This document shows, piece after piece, positions 10,301-16,842 of a stretch of DNA of 19,439 nt (the first letter of the stretch is position 1; every line of letters begins with the position of its first letter). Source of the stretch: UKL13-2 sp947085425 (GTDB lineage Bacteria > Pseudomonadota > Gammaproteobacteria > Burkholderiales > Usitatibacteraceae). Below the pieces are notes generated by a model, which searched no databases, was not told the origin of the DNA, and was given only the letters and a program-made list of their open reading frames with translations. Where the stretch lies: contig CAMTWK010000023.1 in assembly GCA_947085425.1 (NCBI GenBank), positions 1 to 19,439 on the forward strand, in the 5' to 3' direction. The position numbers and the translations under genes are program-made.

Positions 10301-12703
10301 CGATGTTCTATTGAGCCGGCGATTGGCGCTGTTTATAAACGACAGCGTTGCCACGTTGGTCAATATCGTTTCACGGGCAATTCCCGGACCGATATTGACA
10401 TCAAATACAATTGCGCCACTATCGCCGGGCTCAAGGACACTGAAATCCACCTGCAATTGTCCACTGGATGAACTGAAAGTAACGGTCCTGGTGCCGGCGA
10501 TCGCCGAACCATTTCCAGAAGACGCATTTATGTTCGCGCCACCCACGTTAATGCGAATCGACCCCGGCACAATCGACATGCCAACAGGAAGAACGTCACT
10601 TATAGAAACATTTTGCTTTCTTGCGTTGGACGAGGTGACTGCATTCACAAACGCAATCGACACGGTGTGTGATCCACCGGGGGAATATCCTTCGCGTGGC
10701 GACATTGATTTGGCAACGGTCATGTCCAATGCCGGTGTCAATTGCTCCACAACCAGACAGGCAGGCTCAACAAAGTTGTGCAAGTTAGATGTGCCACTAA
10801 TCGACGCCGAACTATTCGTAAAATTTATTGGATTGCTTGCACACGACGAATTTGTTTGCCCAACGGTGTTCGTAATCCCACTAACCGATATTTGGCAGCT
10901 TCCCGTTCCGGCAGCAATGGTGAAACTGTTAACGACAATTTGGTTTCCAGATAAATTGACGACGCCATTGCAACCAGCCCCACTAAGCGCCGCGGAAGAA
11001 CTCGCGGTCAAACGCAATCCAGACGGCAATACATCAGTAAATCCAATGCCGATGATTTGTGGGCGGGCTGGTGCGTTCGTTAGGATCAACTGAAGTGACG
11101 TTGATTCACCCTCGTATATCCGGCTGTGAATGAATCGTTTTGTCAGCGATGGTAACGCCGGAAGAATATCCAAACATTGAGGCACCACCTGATTATTTAT
11201 GTTTGCTAAGTTTGCCATCGACATTGCATTGTTGATTTGGCCTGGGGGCGGCATTGCTGACGCACACGTTGCTGAATCAATAACTGGCGATGAATTGGTT
11301 ACGCCTGTCACACGAAACGTACATGTTTCGGTCCCTGCCGCCATAGATGCAGCACCAATACTCACGCTTTTTGGCATGCCAAATGAGATGACTGCAAAAC
11401 ATCCCGGCCCGATGACATAACCCGCCGCCTGAGGTAAGAATTGCAAACCTAAAGGCAAGAAGTCCGTGAACGAGATGTTTGCCTGACCAGGATTACTCGC
11501 TATATTTTTTAGTGTGAATATTAATTCAGTCGAATCACCTATCGTAATCGCAGATTTCGCAAAGCTCTTTGTTAATGCCGGGCTCAATTGTAGTACCTGC
11601 AAACATTGCGGCTGGACTTGATTGAGCAAATTGGAGAGCCCACTGATCGATGCTGCTGAATTCGTAAATGCAACTGGGTTCGATGCACAACTTTCGTTTA
11701 GGACATTGCTGGCTACAACAAGCGGACTAATCAGGATAGTGCATGTTGAAACACTAGTGTTGATTGATACGCTGGCCACACTAATTGTTGACCCACTCGG
11801 AAACGATGCAGTGCCACTACATCCGTTGCTAAAACTCGCGATCGCTGCAGGCGCAATACTTAGCGAAGATGGCAATTGATCAGTAAATGAAATTCCTGCC
11901 TGAGCCGGGTTCCCCAAACTATTTGTAATGACGAAAATCAGAGAGGTGAATTCTCCTGGTCGCAGAGCAGAACTTGAAAATGACTTCGTAAGGCTAGGTT
12001 GAACTCCAGTCGACAACACCACCAAACACTGCGCAGTCACCTGATTGTTCAATCCGACAACGGCCGTAATATTCGACGATCCATTGGTAAACGCTGCTGG
12101 ATTGGCAGCACAACTCAGGTTGCTTTGTCCGACCGCGTTTGACACCGAACTGACGGTAATCGAACAGGTGCCATTTGCCGGAATGGTCATGCCGGTTGCG
12201 TTCATTGCGTTGGCCGTAAATGCGGTTGTGGCCACACATCCGACACTACCGCCGACAACGGTAGATGCAGCTGCCGTAAATATCAACCCTGACGGAAGAT
12301 TGTCTGTGAACGCGGCCCCGGTCACAGATGTGGCAGTTGGATTGACAATTGTGAAAGTAAGCGCAGTGCTGCCACCAGTGAGAATAGAGGTGGCGGCAAA
12401 AGTTTTTGTTAAAACGGGCGCAAGTGGCGGAGCCGCAACAGTCAAGCTGACACTATTTGACGTTGCCGTCGACGGTATTGCAGTGATTTCGAGCGCACCA
12501 GTGGCAACATTGTTGATGACGGTGCCGGCTGGAGTTTGGGCAGCCAACCCGGCCGAAAAGACTACACAGGCCAGAAACTGCAATTTAGCACTGAAAAAGC
12601 AGGCCTTTAAGGCACCGACGATGCTGGTCTTTTGGTAATTGACACGTAAAACAGAATTTTGGGTGAGTTTGGCTAGCTCCTTGAAGCGGAAACATTTTCG
12701 CAT
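4358..12703 (-). CDS. Giant modular surface protein with C-terminal outer-membrane beta-barrel
   Basis: This gene encodes about 2781 residues from the ATG at 12703. The frame opens further upstream, with GTG at 12784 and ATG at 12736; none has a clear Shine-Dalgarno, and 12703 leaves a palindrome in the leader. A signal peptide has its hydrophobic core near residues 40-53, cleaved around AAQ|TPAGT. Then come four DUF7933-like modules (about 93-655), each with paired cysteines and ending in CLxVL. These are followed by DUF11-type modules (about 660-1072), a unique segment (1083-1190), a Cna-B/SdrD-B-like module (1197-1283), a DUF11 module (1328-1458), a second SdrD-B-like module (1467-1543), a low-complexity linker (1573-1713) and an invasin-like Ig stretch (1715-1918, with ADGKTPAVIVVRMQDKFGTP). 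Residues about 1973-2748 show alternating, aromatic-edged strands typical of an outer-membrane barrel, ending GVFLRLRYKFDEDLF. A 33-residue polar tail follows. No TonB box or plug was recognised. Likely role: outer-membrane-anchored surface protein or base for its secreted neighbours (inference). Confidence 0.9.
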   Translation of the reverse strand: MRKCFRFKELAKLTQNSVLRVNYQKTSIVGALKACFFSAKLQFLACVVFSAGLAAQTPAGTVINNVATGALEITAIPSTATSNSVSLTVAAPPLAPVLTKTFAATSILTGGSTALTFTIVNPTATSVTGAAFTDNLPSGLIFTAAASTVVGGSVGCVATTAFTANAMNATGMTIPANGTCSITVSSVSNAVGQSNLSCAANPAAFTNGSSNITAVVGLNNQVTAQCLVVLSTGVQPSLTKSFSSSALRPGEFTSLIFVITNSLGNPAQAGISFTDQLPSSLSIAPAAIASFSNGCSGTASFPSGSTISVASVSINTSVSTCTILISPLVVASNVLNESCASNPVAFTNSAASISGLSNLLNQVQPQCLQVLQLSPALTKSFAKSAITIGDSTELIFTLKNIASNPGQANISFTDFLPLGLQFLPQAAGYVIGPGCFAVISFGMPKSVSIGAASMAAGTETCTFRVTGVTNSSPVIDSATCASAMPPPGQINNAMSMANLANINNQVVPQCLDILPALPSLTKRFIHSRIYEGESTSLQLILTNAPARPQIIGIGFTDVLPSGLRLTASSSAALSGAGCNGVVNLSGNQIVVNSFTIAAGTGSCQISVSGITNTVGQTNSSCASNPINFTNSSASISGTSNLHNFVEPACLVVEQLTPALDMTVAKSMSPREGYSPGGSHTVSIAFVNAVTSSNARKQNVSISDVLPVGMSIVPGSIRINVGGANINASSGNGSAIAGTRTVTFSSSSGQLQVDFSVLEPGDSGAIVFDVNIGPGIARETILTNVATLSFINSANRRLNRTSNAVLFRILGALGVRVTGQTITSADPGQTLLFQNSITNLGNVTDTYDISLRGSTFPAGSVITLHSANGIAPLADSNNNGIPDTGPVVAGGSAIVVVRVVLPVGVAPGGPYRVAKTARSTLDIRIADTDDDMLLGVVRKCEVKLEPNNSARVRPGTSVTYSHTLSNTGNCQETISGSLSGGAAGWTGNALLDPPSTSNGNVSGAPAASSSPASTPVVLEPGQFANYLVVVTAPSTARTGDVATHVLSVSSVSTATPGLPSANRTLTNNDVTTVDPNATNLPDDIIRGFIDGDFRRPTLWTFIGRDFFIRANAPSCNAIPDVIERRTIIITGPNGEREELIAIETGPNTGFFDASISVRLPPVAAGNGNLEGNAFDTFTIEIVGCGRRIATTVTLIDPNGVVFDSRTNVPVAGARVRIVNAEGSVCTNTLAQVQALENGVVGPANSSVVTSANGRFDFPLVAPGDYCVLVQPPNGYTWTSVVPVDQLPAGRNVLATGPTTGGSYGGAFRVGPETGPVILDIPVDAGLINGLFIRKEVLRPVVELGEFADYKVTVNNQTGYPLMQSDVFATDDLPAGFVYVQGSARVEGKPIADPIGSGTRLVFNVGKIAVGKQIKLTYRVRVGPGALQGDGINRVIAAYRLGTSGLYSQSNIATAKVTVSAGVFSDRAYIVGKVFADCNKDHLQSAEKGTDGGEIGIPGVRLYLEDGTNIVTDGEGKYSFYGISPRSHVLKIDRTTLPEGVAIDNLAKMSNRNLGKGDSRFLDLKNGEIHKANFAVMSCAPVTMRDIESRRQNLARANSEIDVRLLEKLSTDQLLRPLSDVKALPASGTVGQQLASQGGINTPLTTSATSAPGNNVQPVVGDVKTTNSPAVAGQPINSHATVQKVQAEASSNVPLRTKSQLVPDIPLESLLPDQTNEIGFIGLKTGDILPYAQSTIRVKGAAGTSFSLSVNGTVVPESQVGKRAVLEGKQLQAWEFIGVALAPGANEVAVKQIDQFGNPRGESKITLHAPGELAQIKVELADRVRKNGGAVADGKTPAVIVVRMQDKFGTPVTSRLPVTLSINLGRLDVIDVNPVEPGVQVFIEGGSAEFSILPPVDPGQAMISVESGRVRVNTPLDFLPDLRDMIAVGLIEGIINLRKIDSRALVPTREQDAFEKEITRTARSWNNDKSDGTARAALFLKGKVKGEYLLTVAYDSDKDSRERLFRDIQPDQFYPVYGDSSTRGFDAQSTGRLYLRVDNKKSYLLYGDFNTSMGAENRQLSNYNRSLTGIKQHYESGKISANIFASRDSTKQAIEEFPANGTSGPFRLANSRGLINSEKLEILTRDRNRNSSILRALPLLRFVDYELELLTGRILLKAPIASLDENLNPQSLRITYEVDQGGPEFWVAGADAQIKLTDRVEVGASIVDDRNPLDQYRMMSVNTVARVAYKTFIIAEIVRTSREKYSDGASLGELSGYAKRIEFKRKDGDFEGNLYVAKSDAGFDNPNASLAKGRTEAGGKMSYRINDKTGVKMELLATQDNVTNAKRDGVMLTFERTLATGLRAEMGMRHSRDTQAAQLPGVGGSLGQQVKNEVTTIRSRLTGEFPGVKGLSAYGEAEVDIEDSARKILAVGGEYQLPNKGRLYVRHEFVSSITGPYGLSSQQRQNATVFGVNTDYMKDGNLFSEYRVRDALSGGDAEAAVGLRNAWTIAEGIKLQTGFERVHTLSGTGTGESTAATFGLEYTVNPLWKGSTRFEIRKGNTQDSILSTVALASKLNRNWTLLGRNTFSLLTNKGQTAGENRQDRLQFGLAYRDTDNDFWNAVGRVEHRTESDTTQPAIVLKRSVEMISLHANWQPRRPFTFSGRYAAKWVNDQSNGLSSKNNTHLVAGRAIWEIAPRWDASLNASTLLSRGAAAKQYGLGVELGFMVMENLWVSAGYNWFGYKDADLTVGEYTNKGVFLRLRYKFDEDLFASKSTATTGKTPMSIENITTATSDAATVEGARK

Positions 12704-12711
12704 CCAATGCG
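12699..12711. promoter_or_regulatory. Short dyad over the putative barrel-gene start
   Basis: CGCAT-CCA-ATGCG is a 5-bp perfect inverted repeat with a 3-bp spacer. It overlaps the proposed ATG at 12703. It shares the GCATCC hexamer with the palindrome 50 bp upstream. It could be an operator half or chance; no regulator is known. Confidence 0.3.
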
Positions 12712-12754
12712 TATCACTCGCCCATGTTTTTTGCATTAATTCACTGTAAACCAA

Positions 12755-12772
12755 GCATCCAAATTTGGATGC
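12755..12772. promoter_or_regulatory. Perfect 18-bp palindrome upstream of the barrel gene
   Basis: GCATCCAAATTTGGATGC is identical to its own reverse complement and has no spacer. It lies 52 bp upstream of the proposed ATG at 12703 and downstream of the preceding gene's terminator, so it falls in the promoter/leader zone of the barrel gene. This is the form expected of a dimeric-repressor operator (inference). If translation really begins at the GTG at 12784, the palindrome would instead be coding. Confidence 0.5.
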
Positions 12773-12795
12773 GAACCGCAACACTAGTTCATCGT

Positions 12796-12822
12796 TTTTC
12801 TATGTCTTTTCACAAAACTTTA
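12796..12822 (-). promoter_or_regulatory. Possible promoter of the barrel gene, sigma-28-like -35
   Basis: On the minus strand, TAAAGTTT (12822-12815) exactly matches the flagellar sigma-28 -35 consensus. After 11 bases comes ATAGAAAA (12803-12796), which matches only half of the GCCGATAA -10 consensus. It lies between the terminator and the 18-bp palindrome, where a promoter is expected. No convincing sigma-70 pair was found here. Confidence 0.25.
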
Positions 12823-12840
12823 CGATTGGAAAACACACAG

Positions 12841-12867
12841 AAAAACGGGAGGATTTCCCTCCCGTTT
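12841..12867 (-). terminator. Rho-independent terminator after the 1003-residue gene
   Basis: On the minus strand a perfect 10-bp stem AAACGGGAGG / CCTCCCGTTT encloses the 5-base loop GAAAT and ends in five T residues. It sits 51 bases past the stop at 12918, so it should end the transcript of the two upstream genes and separate them from the barrel gene. The plus-strand side is also moderately T-rich. Confidence 0.85.
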
Positions 12868-12917
12868 CCTTTTGCCCCTCACCTTGTCAGGTGAGCCGGC
12901 CAATTCCTAACATTGCA

Positions 12918-15900
12918 TTAGTTAATCCTGACGCAGAACTGCAGGGACACACTTGCGCCTGGTAACAATACCGAAGCTGACGCAGCGGGACCGACAGGTG
13001 TTGCCGCCGATACCGCAGAGACGGTTCCAGCCGTGGCGTTAGCCGGCACAACCGAAGCAAACAGTGTCCCGCTGGTCAGCGGCGTGGGACTACAACTGGT
13101 TTCATATTTGGTATTGGCCGGCGTGACGTCGGATATCGTGATGTTGTTGATGTTGTTGGCGGTCGTATTAAATCCGACAATCAAGTACGCAATACATTGC
13201 CCAGGCGCAGTGCCTGCTCCCGCCGGAATCGCCGCATTACTCCATGCACCGTTGGGCACACCGGCGGTGATCGTTGGTGCCGCCGGGGGTGTTGCACAGG
13301 CGGTCAGCTGCTGGTACTTATCCAATCGCAAACCAGAAGTGAGTGTGGTGGTGTCGGTAGCGGATATGGTCACCATGTTGTAGGTGGCGGTGATGGTGGT
13401 GACGTTTGGCGGGCTGCCGGTCATTGCCGGTGCATTCACCCGCACAAAAATCAGCTGCGTTGAATTGGGCGCCAACGTGAATGTCACCGCATTGGTAATC
13501 GTTGTATCCGATCCAATGCTCAAGACGCCGGCATTACCAGGGCCATTGTCGATATATGCCGCAGACGTCCACGCTTGCCCCGGCACCTGATTGTCCGCCA
13601 AGAACGCACCAGGGAATGAAATAGTCTCAGTGACGTTGCCGCTATTGGTAATCGTATGCTGATACGTGACCGAACCACCTGGTGAAGTATTTTGATTTCC
13701 GTTTGGTGTGATCGAAACGTTGCGCGCGTTTCCAAGTGTAATCGAGTCACGCTTGAAGTCAGAAACGAGCGCATTGCCCTGCTGCTGAACAGCAAAATTG
13801 AGAACATAAACGCCCGGTGGTGAATCGGTTGGGCGGCTGCCGCCGTTACCTTGATTGGTTGGCGGAATCAATACTTCCGCACAAATCAGCCGGCTAGCAC
13901 CTGCGGCGATCGGTGATGCACCGGTTGAGGTGATATTGCCGCCAGTTACAGTTGAACAATTACCAGCACCACCATCGAGTTTGAACTGGATAGTCCAATT
14001 AACCGGCGATACCGCCAATCCAACACCGCTTGGCACGGAGAAAAACGATCCGCTGAGGTCGTAAATGCTGGCAATGGCGCTGGTGTTATTCACATACAGT
14101 TGAAAGCGCGTTGTTGTCGTCACGGTGACTGATGGCGAGACCACATTATTGGTGATCACAGTCGCGGTACCGGCACCGGCACCGTCTGTTGCCACGGCGC
14201 CCGGAAGGCTCACGTTGTTGGTCAAATCAACTGTGTTGGCAACAATCGAAGTTAAGACGTTGGTGACGGCATCCAAAATCGTATTGTTCGCAGCGGAAGT
14301 TGCCCGCAGCACAATATTGTGTGGACCGGTGACAGGAAAAATTACGCCCGGAGGAATGGTTGCTTTCACCACAACAGCGTAACCGCAACGGTCGAGCGCA
14401 GTGTTGATAATAAATGGCGCCGGACAGGTTCCAGCACTGACCAGCGGGATCAAACCGGTATCCGGTGCAGAACCGCCACCATTGTCTATCAGCGTGGTCG
14501 CGCCATCGGATTTGTACATTGTGAATGTAGTGCCTGCCGGGAAGGAACAGGCCGGTGCCGCGGTGCCCGGGGTGCAATTTGCACCGGTAAATGTTGCACT
14601 TGTCCCGGCGAGCGCACCGGTGCCATCGATAAACTGAATATCAAAGGTGTCGGCCGCATTGCCGTTGTTCCAAACATAGTTGGTCCATTGGATGGTTTGA
14701 CCCGGAGAGGCAGATGCAACGGTGACTGGATCCGCATCCGCCGCACCGCTCAAGGTTGCCGAGCCGTTAATCGCCACCGCCGGAACTTGCTGAACACTAT
14801 AAGTTACGGCGTTGGATGGATTCGGACCTGAGGTGGTCATTGTGACCGAGTCGGTAAATGTTACGGCTGCCGTATTGGTGGTGGCAGCGGTCACACCAAC
14901 AGCAAGATTAGACGCGATCGTGACTTGAAAATACAAATTGCCAGAGGTGGAGCCGGAAACAGAAGCGATTGTGCCCGTTACGGCGCCGGTCACTGCCGTT
15001 GTAGGCGAGGTATAGGTAATTCCTGCAGGATCGGCGGCAGGGCCGTCGCCCATTGCAGTCGCGCCGCTGTTGCTCCATCTTCCAGAGGTCGGCACATAGA
15101 CAAAACCGGATGGCAAGGGGTCATTGATGATGACATTGTTACAGGCGATCGAGCCGGAATTGTTATAACTCAACACAACATACAACGGGCCGGCATTCGG
15201 GCTTAAGCCACCACTCACCGGAGTGATTCCAGGCGGAGGCGTGCTGGAAAGAGCCTTGGTCAGTGTGATCGAACAGTTGCCAATCGTGGTGGTATCAATT
15301 ACCGACTGTGACGGGGGCGCTGAAGGCGCGCTGCTGGTTGCGGTGACGGTAATCGTACCGGTTGCACCAACTGCCGGACCGGATGCGGGGGTATTCGCAC
15401 AAACCACAAACTTGAACACTGATGTCGGGCCCGCAGAGGTCAATGCAGTTGTGGTGGTAATTGCCGTGCCGTTATCGGGCACGCCGTTGCCATCGGCATC
15501 GAGGTAATAAGAAATCGGCGCAACGTGATTAAAGCCACCCGCCATTACCGGCGCGGTCAAGGCAAACGTATCGTTACCGTTACCCGTATTGGTAATGGTG
15601 TGCGGATAACAAACCTGCTGATTCAACGGTTTGGTCTGGGCGCCAGGCGCGGTCAGTGTAAAACTATAAACCTGCGATACCGTTGTCACAACTGTGTTCG
15701 ACGTGGAACTTAGAGTCACCGTCGGATTCGCAGTATCAACATACGATGCCGAAGCCTGGTTACCTATCGGAGCGCCGGCTGGCGCGACCTGCGCATGCGC
15801 GGATTGCATCAAGCCACCAACAAAAAGTGTCAGCATCAACAGTATAAATAACGCCTTTGATCGCAAAACTGCGTGCGCAGAACTGGCAACTTCACGGCTG

Positions 15901-15929
15901 GAAATTGGAAATGGTTGGTTGATGTTCAT
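12918..15929 (-). CDS. Secreted DUF11-type multidomain protein, 1003 residues
   Basis: The start is supported by AGGGA (15934-15938) four bases before the ATG. The signal peptide has basic/polar residues 1-25, a hydrophobic core at 26-40 and an AHA|Q site at 46. Directly after it is the DUF11-precursor motif APAGAPIGNQASASY...TSNTVVTTV, also found after the signal peptide of the barrel protein. Later modules include a Cys-containing PxxITNTGNGNDTFALT unit (about 85-215), a DUF11 unit with INDPLPSGFVYVP (220-375), a WNNGNAADTFDI unit (390-545), a middle region (550-735) and a PGGSVTYQHTITNSGNVTETI unit (738-865). The last matches a segment of the barrel protein. The C-terminal unit ends SLQFCVRIN with no sorting tag, barrel or transmembrane segment, so the product is probably released or held by partners. 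It follows the 207-residue gene after 80 bp, likely in one operon. Confidence 0.92.
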   Translation of the reverse strand: MNINQPFPISSREVASSAHAVLRSKALFILLMLTLFVGGLMQSAHAQVAPAGAPIGNQASASYVDTANPTVTLSSTSNTVVTTVSQVYSFTLTAPGAQTKPLNQQVCYPHTITNTGNGNDTFALTAPVMAGGFNHVAPISYYLDADGNGVPDNGTAITTTTALTSAGPTSVFKFVVCANTPASGPAVGATGTITVTATSSAPSAPPSQSVIDTTTIGNCSITLTKALSSTPPPGITPVSGGLSPNAGPLYVVLSYNNSGSIACNNVIINDPLPSGFVYVPTSGRWSNSGATAMGDGPAADPAGITYTSPTTAVTGAVTGTIASVSGSTSGNLYFQVTIASNLAVGVTAATTNTAAVTFTDSVTMTTSGPNPSNAVTYSVQQVPAVAINGSATLSGAADADPVTVASASPGQTIQWTNYVWNNGNAADTFDIQFIDGTGALAGTSATFTGANCTPGTAAPACSFPAGTTFTMYKSDGATTLIDNGGGSAPDTGLIPLVSAGTCPAPFIINTALDRCGYAVVVKATIPPGVIFPVTGPHNIVLRATSAANNTILDAVTNVLTSIVANTVDLTNNVSLPGAVATDGAGAGTATVITNNVVSPSVTVTTTTRFQLYVNNTSAIASIYDLSGSFFSVPSGVGLAVSPVNWTIQFKLDGGAGNCSTVTGGNITSTGASPIAAGASRLICAEVLIPPTNQGNGGSRPTDSPPGVYVLNFAVQQQGNALVSDFKRDSITLGNARNVSITPNGNQNTSPGGSVTYQHTITNSGNVTETISFPGAFLADNQVPGQAWTSAAYIDNGPGNAGVLSIGSDTTITNAVTFTLAPNSTQLIFVRVNAPAMTGSPPNVTTITATYNMVTISATDTTTLTSGLRLDKYQQLTACATPPAAPTITAGVPNGAWSNAAIPAGAGTAPGQCIAYLIVGFNTTANNINNITISDVTPANTKYETSCSPTPLTSGTLFASVVPANATAGTVSAVSAATPVGPAASASVLLPGASVSLQFCVRIN

Positions 15930-15979
15930 ATTTTCCCTAGCGAGAAGTTTATTTTTTGTGGTGGGTAAAGGCTGAAGGA

Positions 15980-15997
15980 ACCAAGTGTTTACTCGGT
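15980..15997 (-). other. Intercistronic hairpin between the first two operon genes
   Basis: ACCGAGT-AAAC-ACTTGGT on the minus strand forms a 7-bp stem (one G-T pair) with a 4-base loop, 13 bases past the stop at 16010. It lacks a T-run, so it is not a classical terminator. It may protect the mRNA or tune the ratio of the two products (inference). Confidence 0.35.
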
Positions 15998-16009
15998 AAT
16001 TTCCTGGTG

Positions 16010-16633
16010 TTATTTACGTGGTATTTGTGCTGGCAGCGCAGGCGAAGCGGACTGATTGGGTGCATTTTCTGTCAACTTGAAACGCGCGGAAACGATGAAA
16101 GTTTTTTCGGGGCCCAATTCAATATCATCCCAACGTAAAAAACGGTATTCAATGACCGGAACGATTTGCTCAAGCACCACTCCGTTAGCCTGTTTGACTT
16201 TTCGCTTCAGCGGAATGGCCTCAAACATTGTGCCATCGACACTGGCCTTGGCATTGGCCGGCTTGACCGATGAAACAATCAGCTCGGTATATTGTGGTGT
16301 CGGCAATGTCGCATCCACCCGCAAATTCTTTTTTGACTGATTGATGTAGATCGCTTTTTCTTCAAGCACTTCGCCCGGCTTGGCCTCAGTCGCAGCGACT
16401 AGAACATCACCGCCACCAACACTGGTGACTTTTTTGCGCTCCAGCTTGATTTGAATTGGCTCTTTTTCTGTAGTCGGCTTTGCACTCGACTTTGCTGCGG
16501 GATTTTGCGCAAACGATACGCCACTGAAAAACAGCGTAAATACCATAACGGCGCTTACACATAGACCGATACTGATGTGGGATCGGCTTGCATTCAGATT
16601 GACTAACCCATTTATTTTTGCAGGTACATCCAT
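16010..16633 (-). CDS. Secreted single-domain DUF11-like protein, 207 residues
   Basis: The frame is open back to 16840, but the ATG at 16633 is preceded by GGAGG (16638-16642) at 4 bases and is followed at once by a signal peptide: hydrophobic core at residues 21-38, site FAQ|N near 43. The -10 box at 16771-16766 lies inside the longer frame, which also argues for the short start. The mature part has a Lys/Pro-rich spacer (44-60) and then one beta-sandwich-like domain (about 60-190). This contains KPGEVLEEKAIYINQS, LPTPQYTELIVSSVKPANAKASVDG and PLKRKVKQANG...YRFLRW, resembling DUF11-type domains. I recall single-domain proteins of this kind beside DUF11 genes, but no function is assigned. 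First gene of the transcript; probably periplasmic or surface partner of the larger proteins. Confidence 0.85.
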   Translation of the reverse strand: MDVPAKINGLVNLNASRSHISIGLCVSAVMVFTLFFSGVSFAQNPAAKSSAKPTTEKEPIQIKLERKKVTSVGGGDVLVAATEAKPGEVLEEKAIYINQSKKNLRVDATLPTPQYTELIVSSVKPANAKASVDGTMFEAIPLKRKVKQANGVVLEQIVPVIEYRFLRWDDIELGPEKTFIVSARFKLTENAPNQSASPALPAQIPRK

Positions 16634-16759
16634 ACAGCCTCCGAAGAATTTAACAACGTATGCGCCAAGCTGCCGCTGCTGTTTGTAACCAGCGCCGGTC
16701 GCAACAAACGCGTTTATCCAATCGGACACACGACTCCAACCCGCAAGCACAACCATATA
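16634..16759 (-). promoter_or_regulatory. Untranslated leader of the 207-residue gene, about 125 nt
   Basis: This stretch lies between the predicted transcription start, about 7 bases after the TATAAT box, and the ATG. It contains a 6-bp inverted pair GTTTGT/ACAAAC (16709-16681) and ends in the GGAGG ribosome binding site. No known riboswitch was recognised. The length leaves room for post-transcriptional control (inference). Confidence 0.35.
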
Positions 16760-16765
16760 CCACCA

Positions 16766-16771
16766 ATTATA
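16766..16771 (-). promoter_or_regulatory. Putative -10 box (TATAAT) of the first operon gene
   Basis: A perfect TATAAT reads on the minus strand, about 133 bp upstream of the ATG at 16633. No good -35 is seen at 16-18 bp, which would fit an activator-dependent promoter. The inverted repeat at 16786-16815 and the tandem repeat at 16843-16890 lie upstream. Confidence 0.5.
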
Positions 16772-16785
16772 TTGAACAGCACCTC

Positions 16786-16815
16786 TGTTGAATATGCGGC
16801 AGCGCACGTTCAACA
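16786..16815. promoter_or_regulatory. Inverted repeat TGTTGAA-N16-TTCAACA upstream of the -10 box
   Basis: Two perfect 7-bp arms (16786-16792 and 16809-16815) are separated by 16 bp. They cover the region where the -35 of the 16766-16771 promoter would sit, and a further TTGAACAG occurs at 16772. Position and symmetry suggest a regulator site (inference). Confidence 0.4.
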
Positions 16816-16842
16816 AAAGTTCACATTTCAAATTGCCCATAA

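Noticed and set aside
12704..12784. GTG at 12784 or ATG at 12736 as start of the barrel gene
   Set aside because: Neither has a Shine-Dalgarno; they would make the 18-bp palindrome coding and the signal peptide n-region very long. Not excluded.
12918..13000. C-terminal sorting tag (IPTL-CTERM, PEP-CTERM or LPXTG) on the 1003-residue protein
   Set aside because: The C-terminus ends SLQFCVRIN with no such motif, hydrophobic helix or basic tail.
16634..16840. Upstream extension of the 207-residue gene to 16840
   Set aside because: The extension would cover the TATAAT box, has no ribosome binding site, and would put the signal peptide in mid-protein. The ATG at 16633 has GGAGG at 4 bases.
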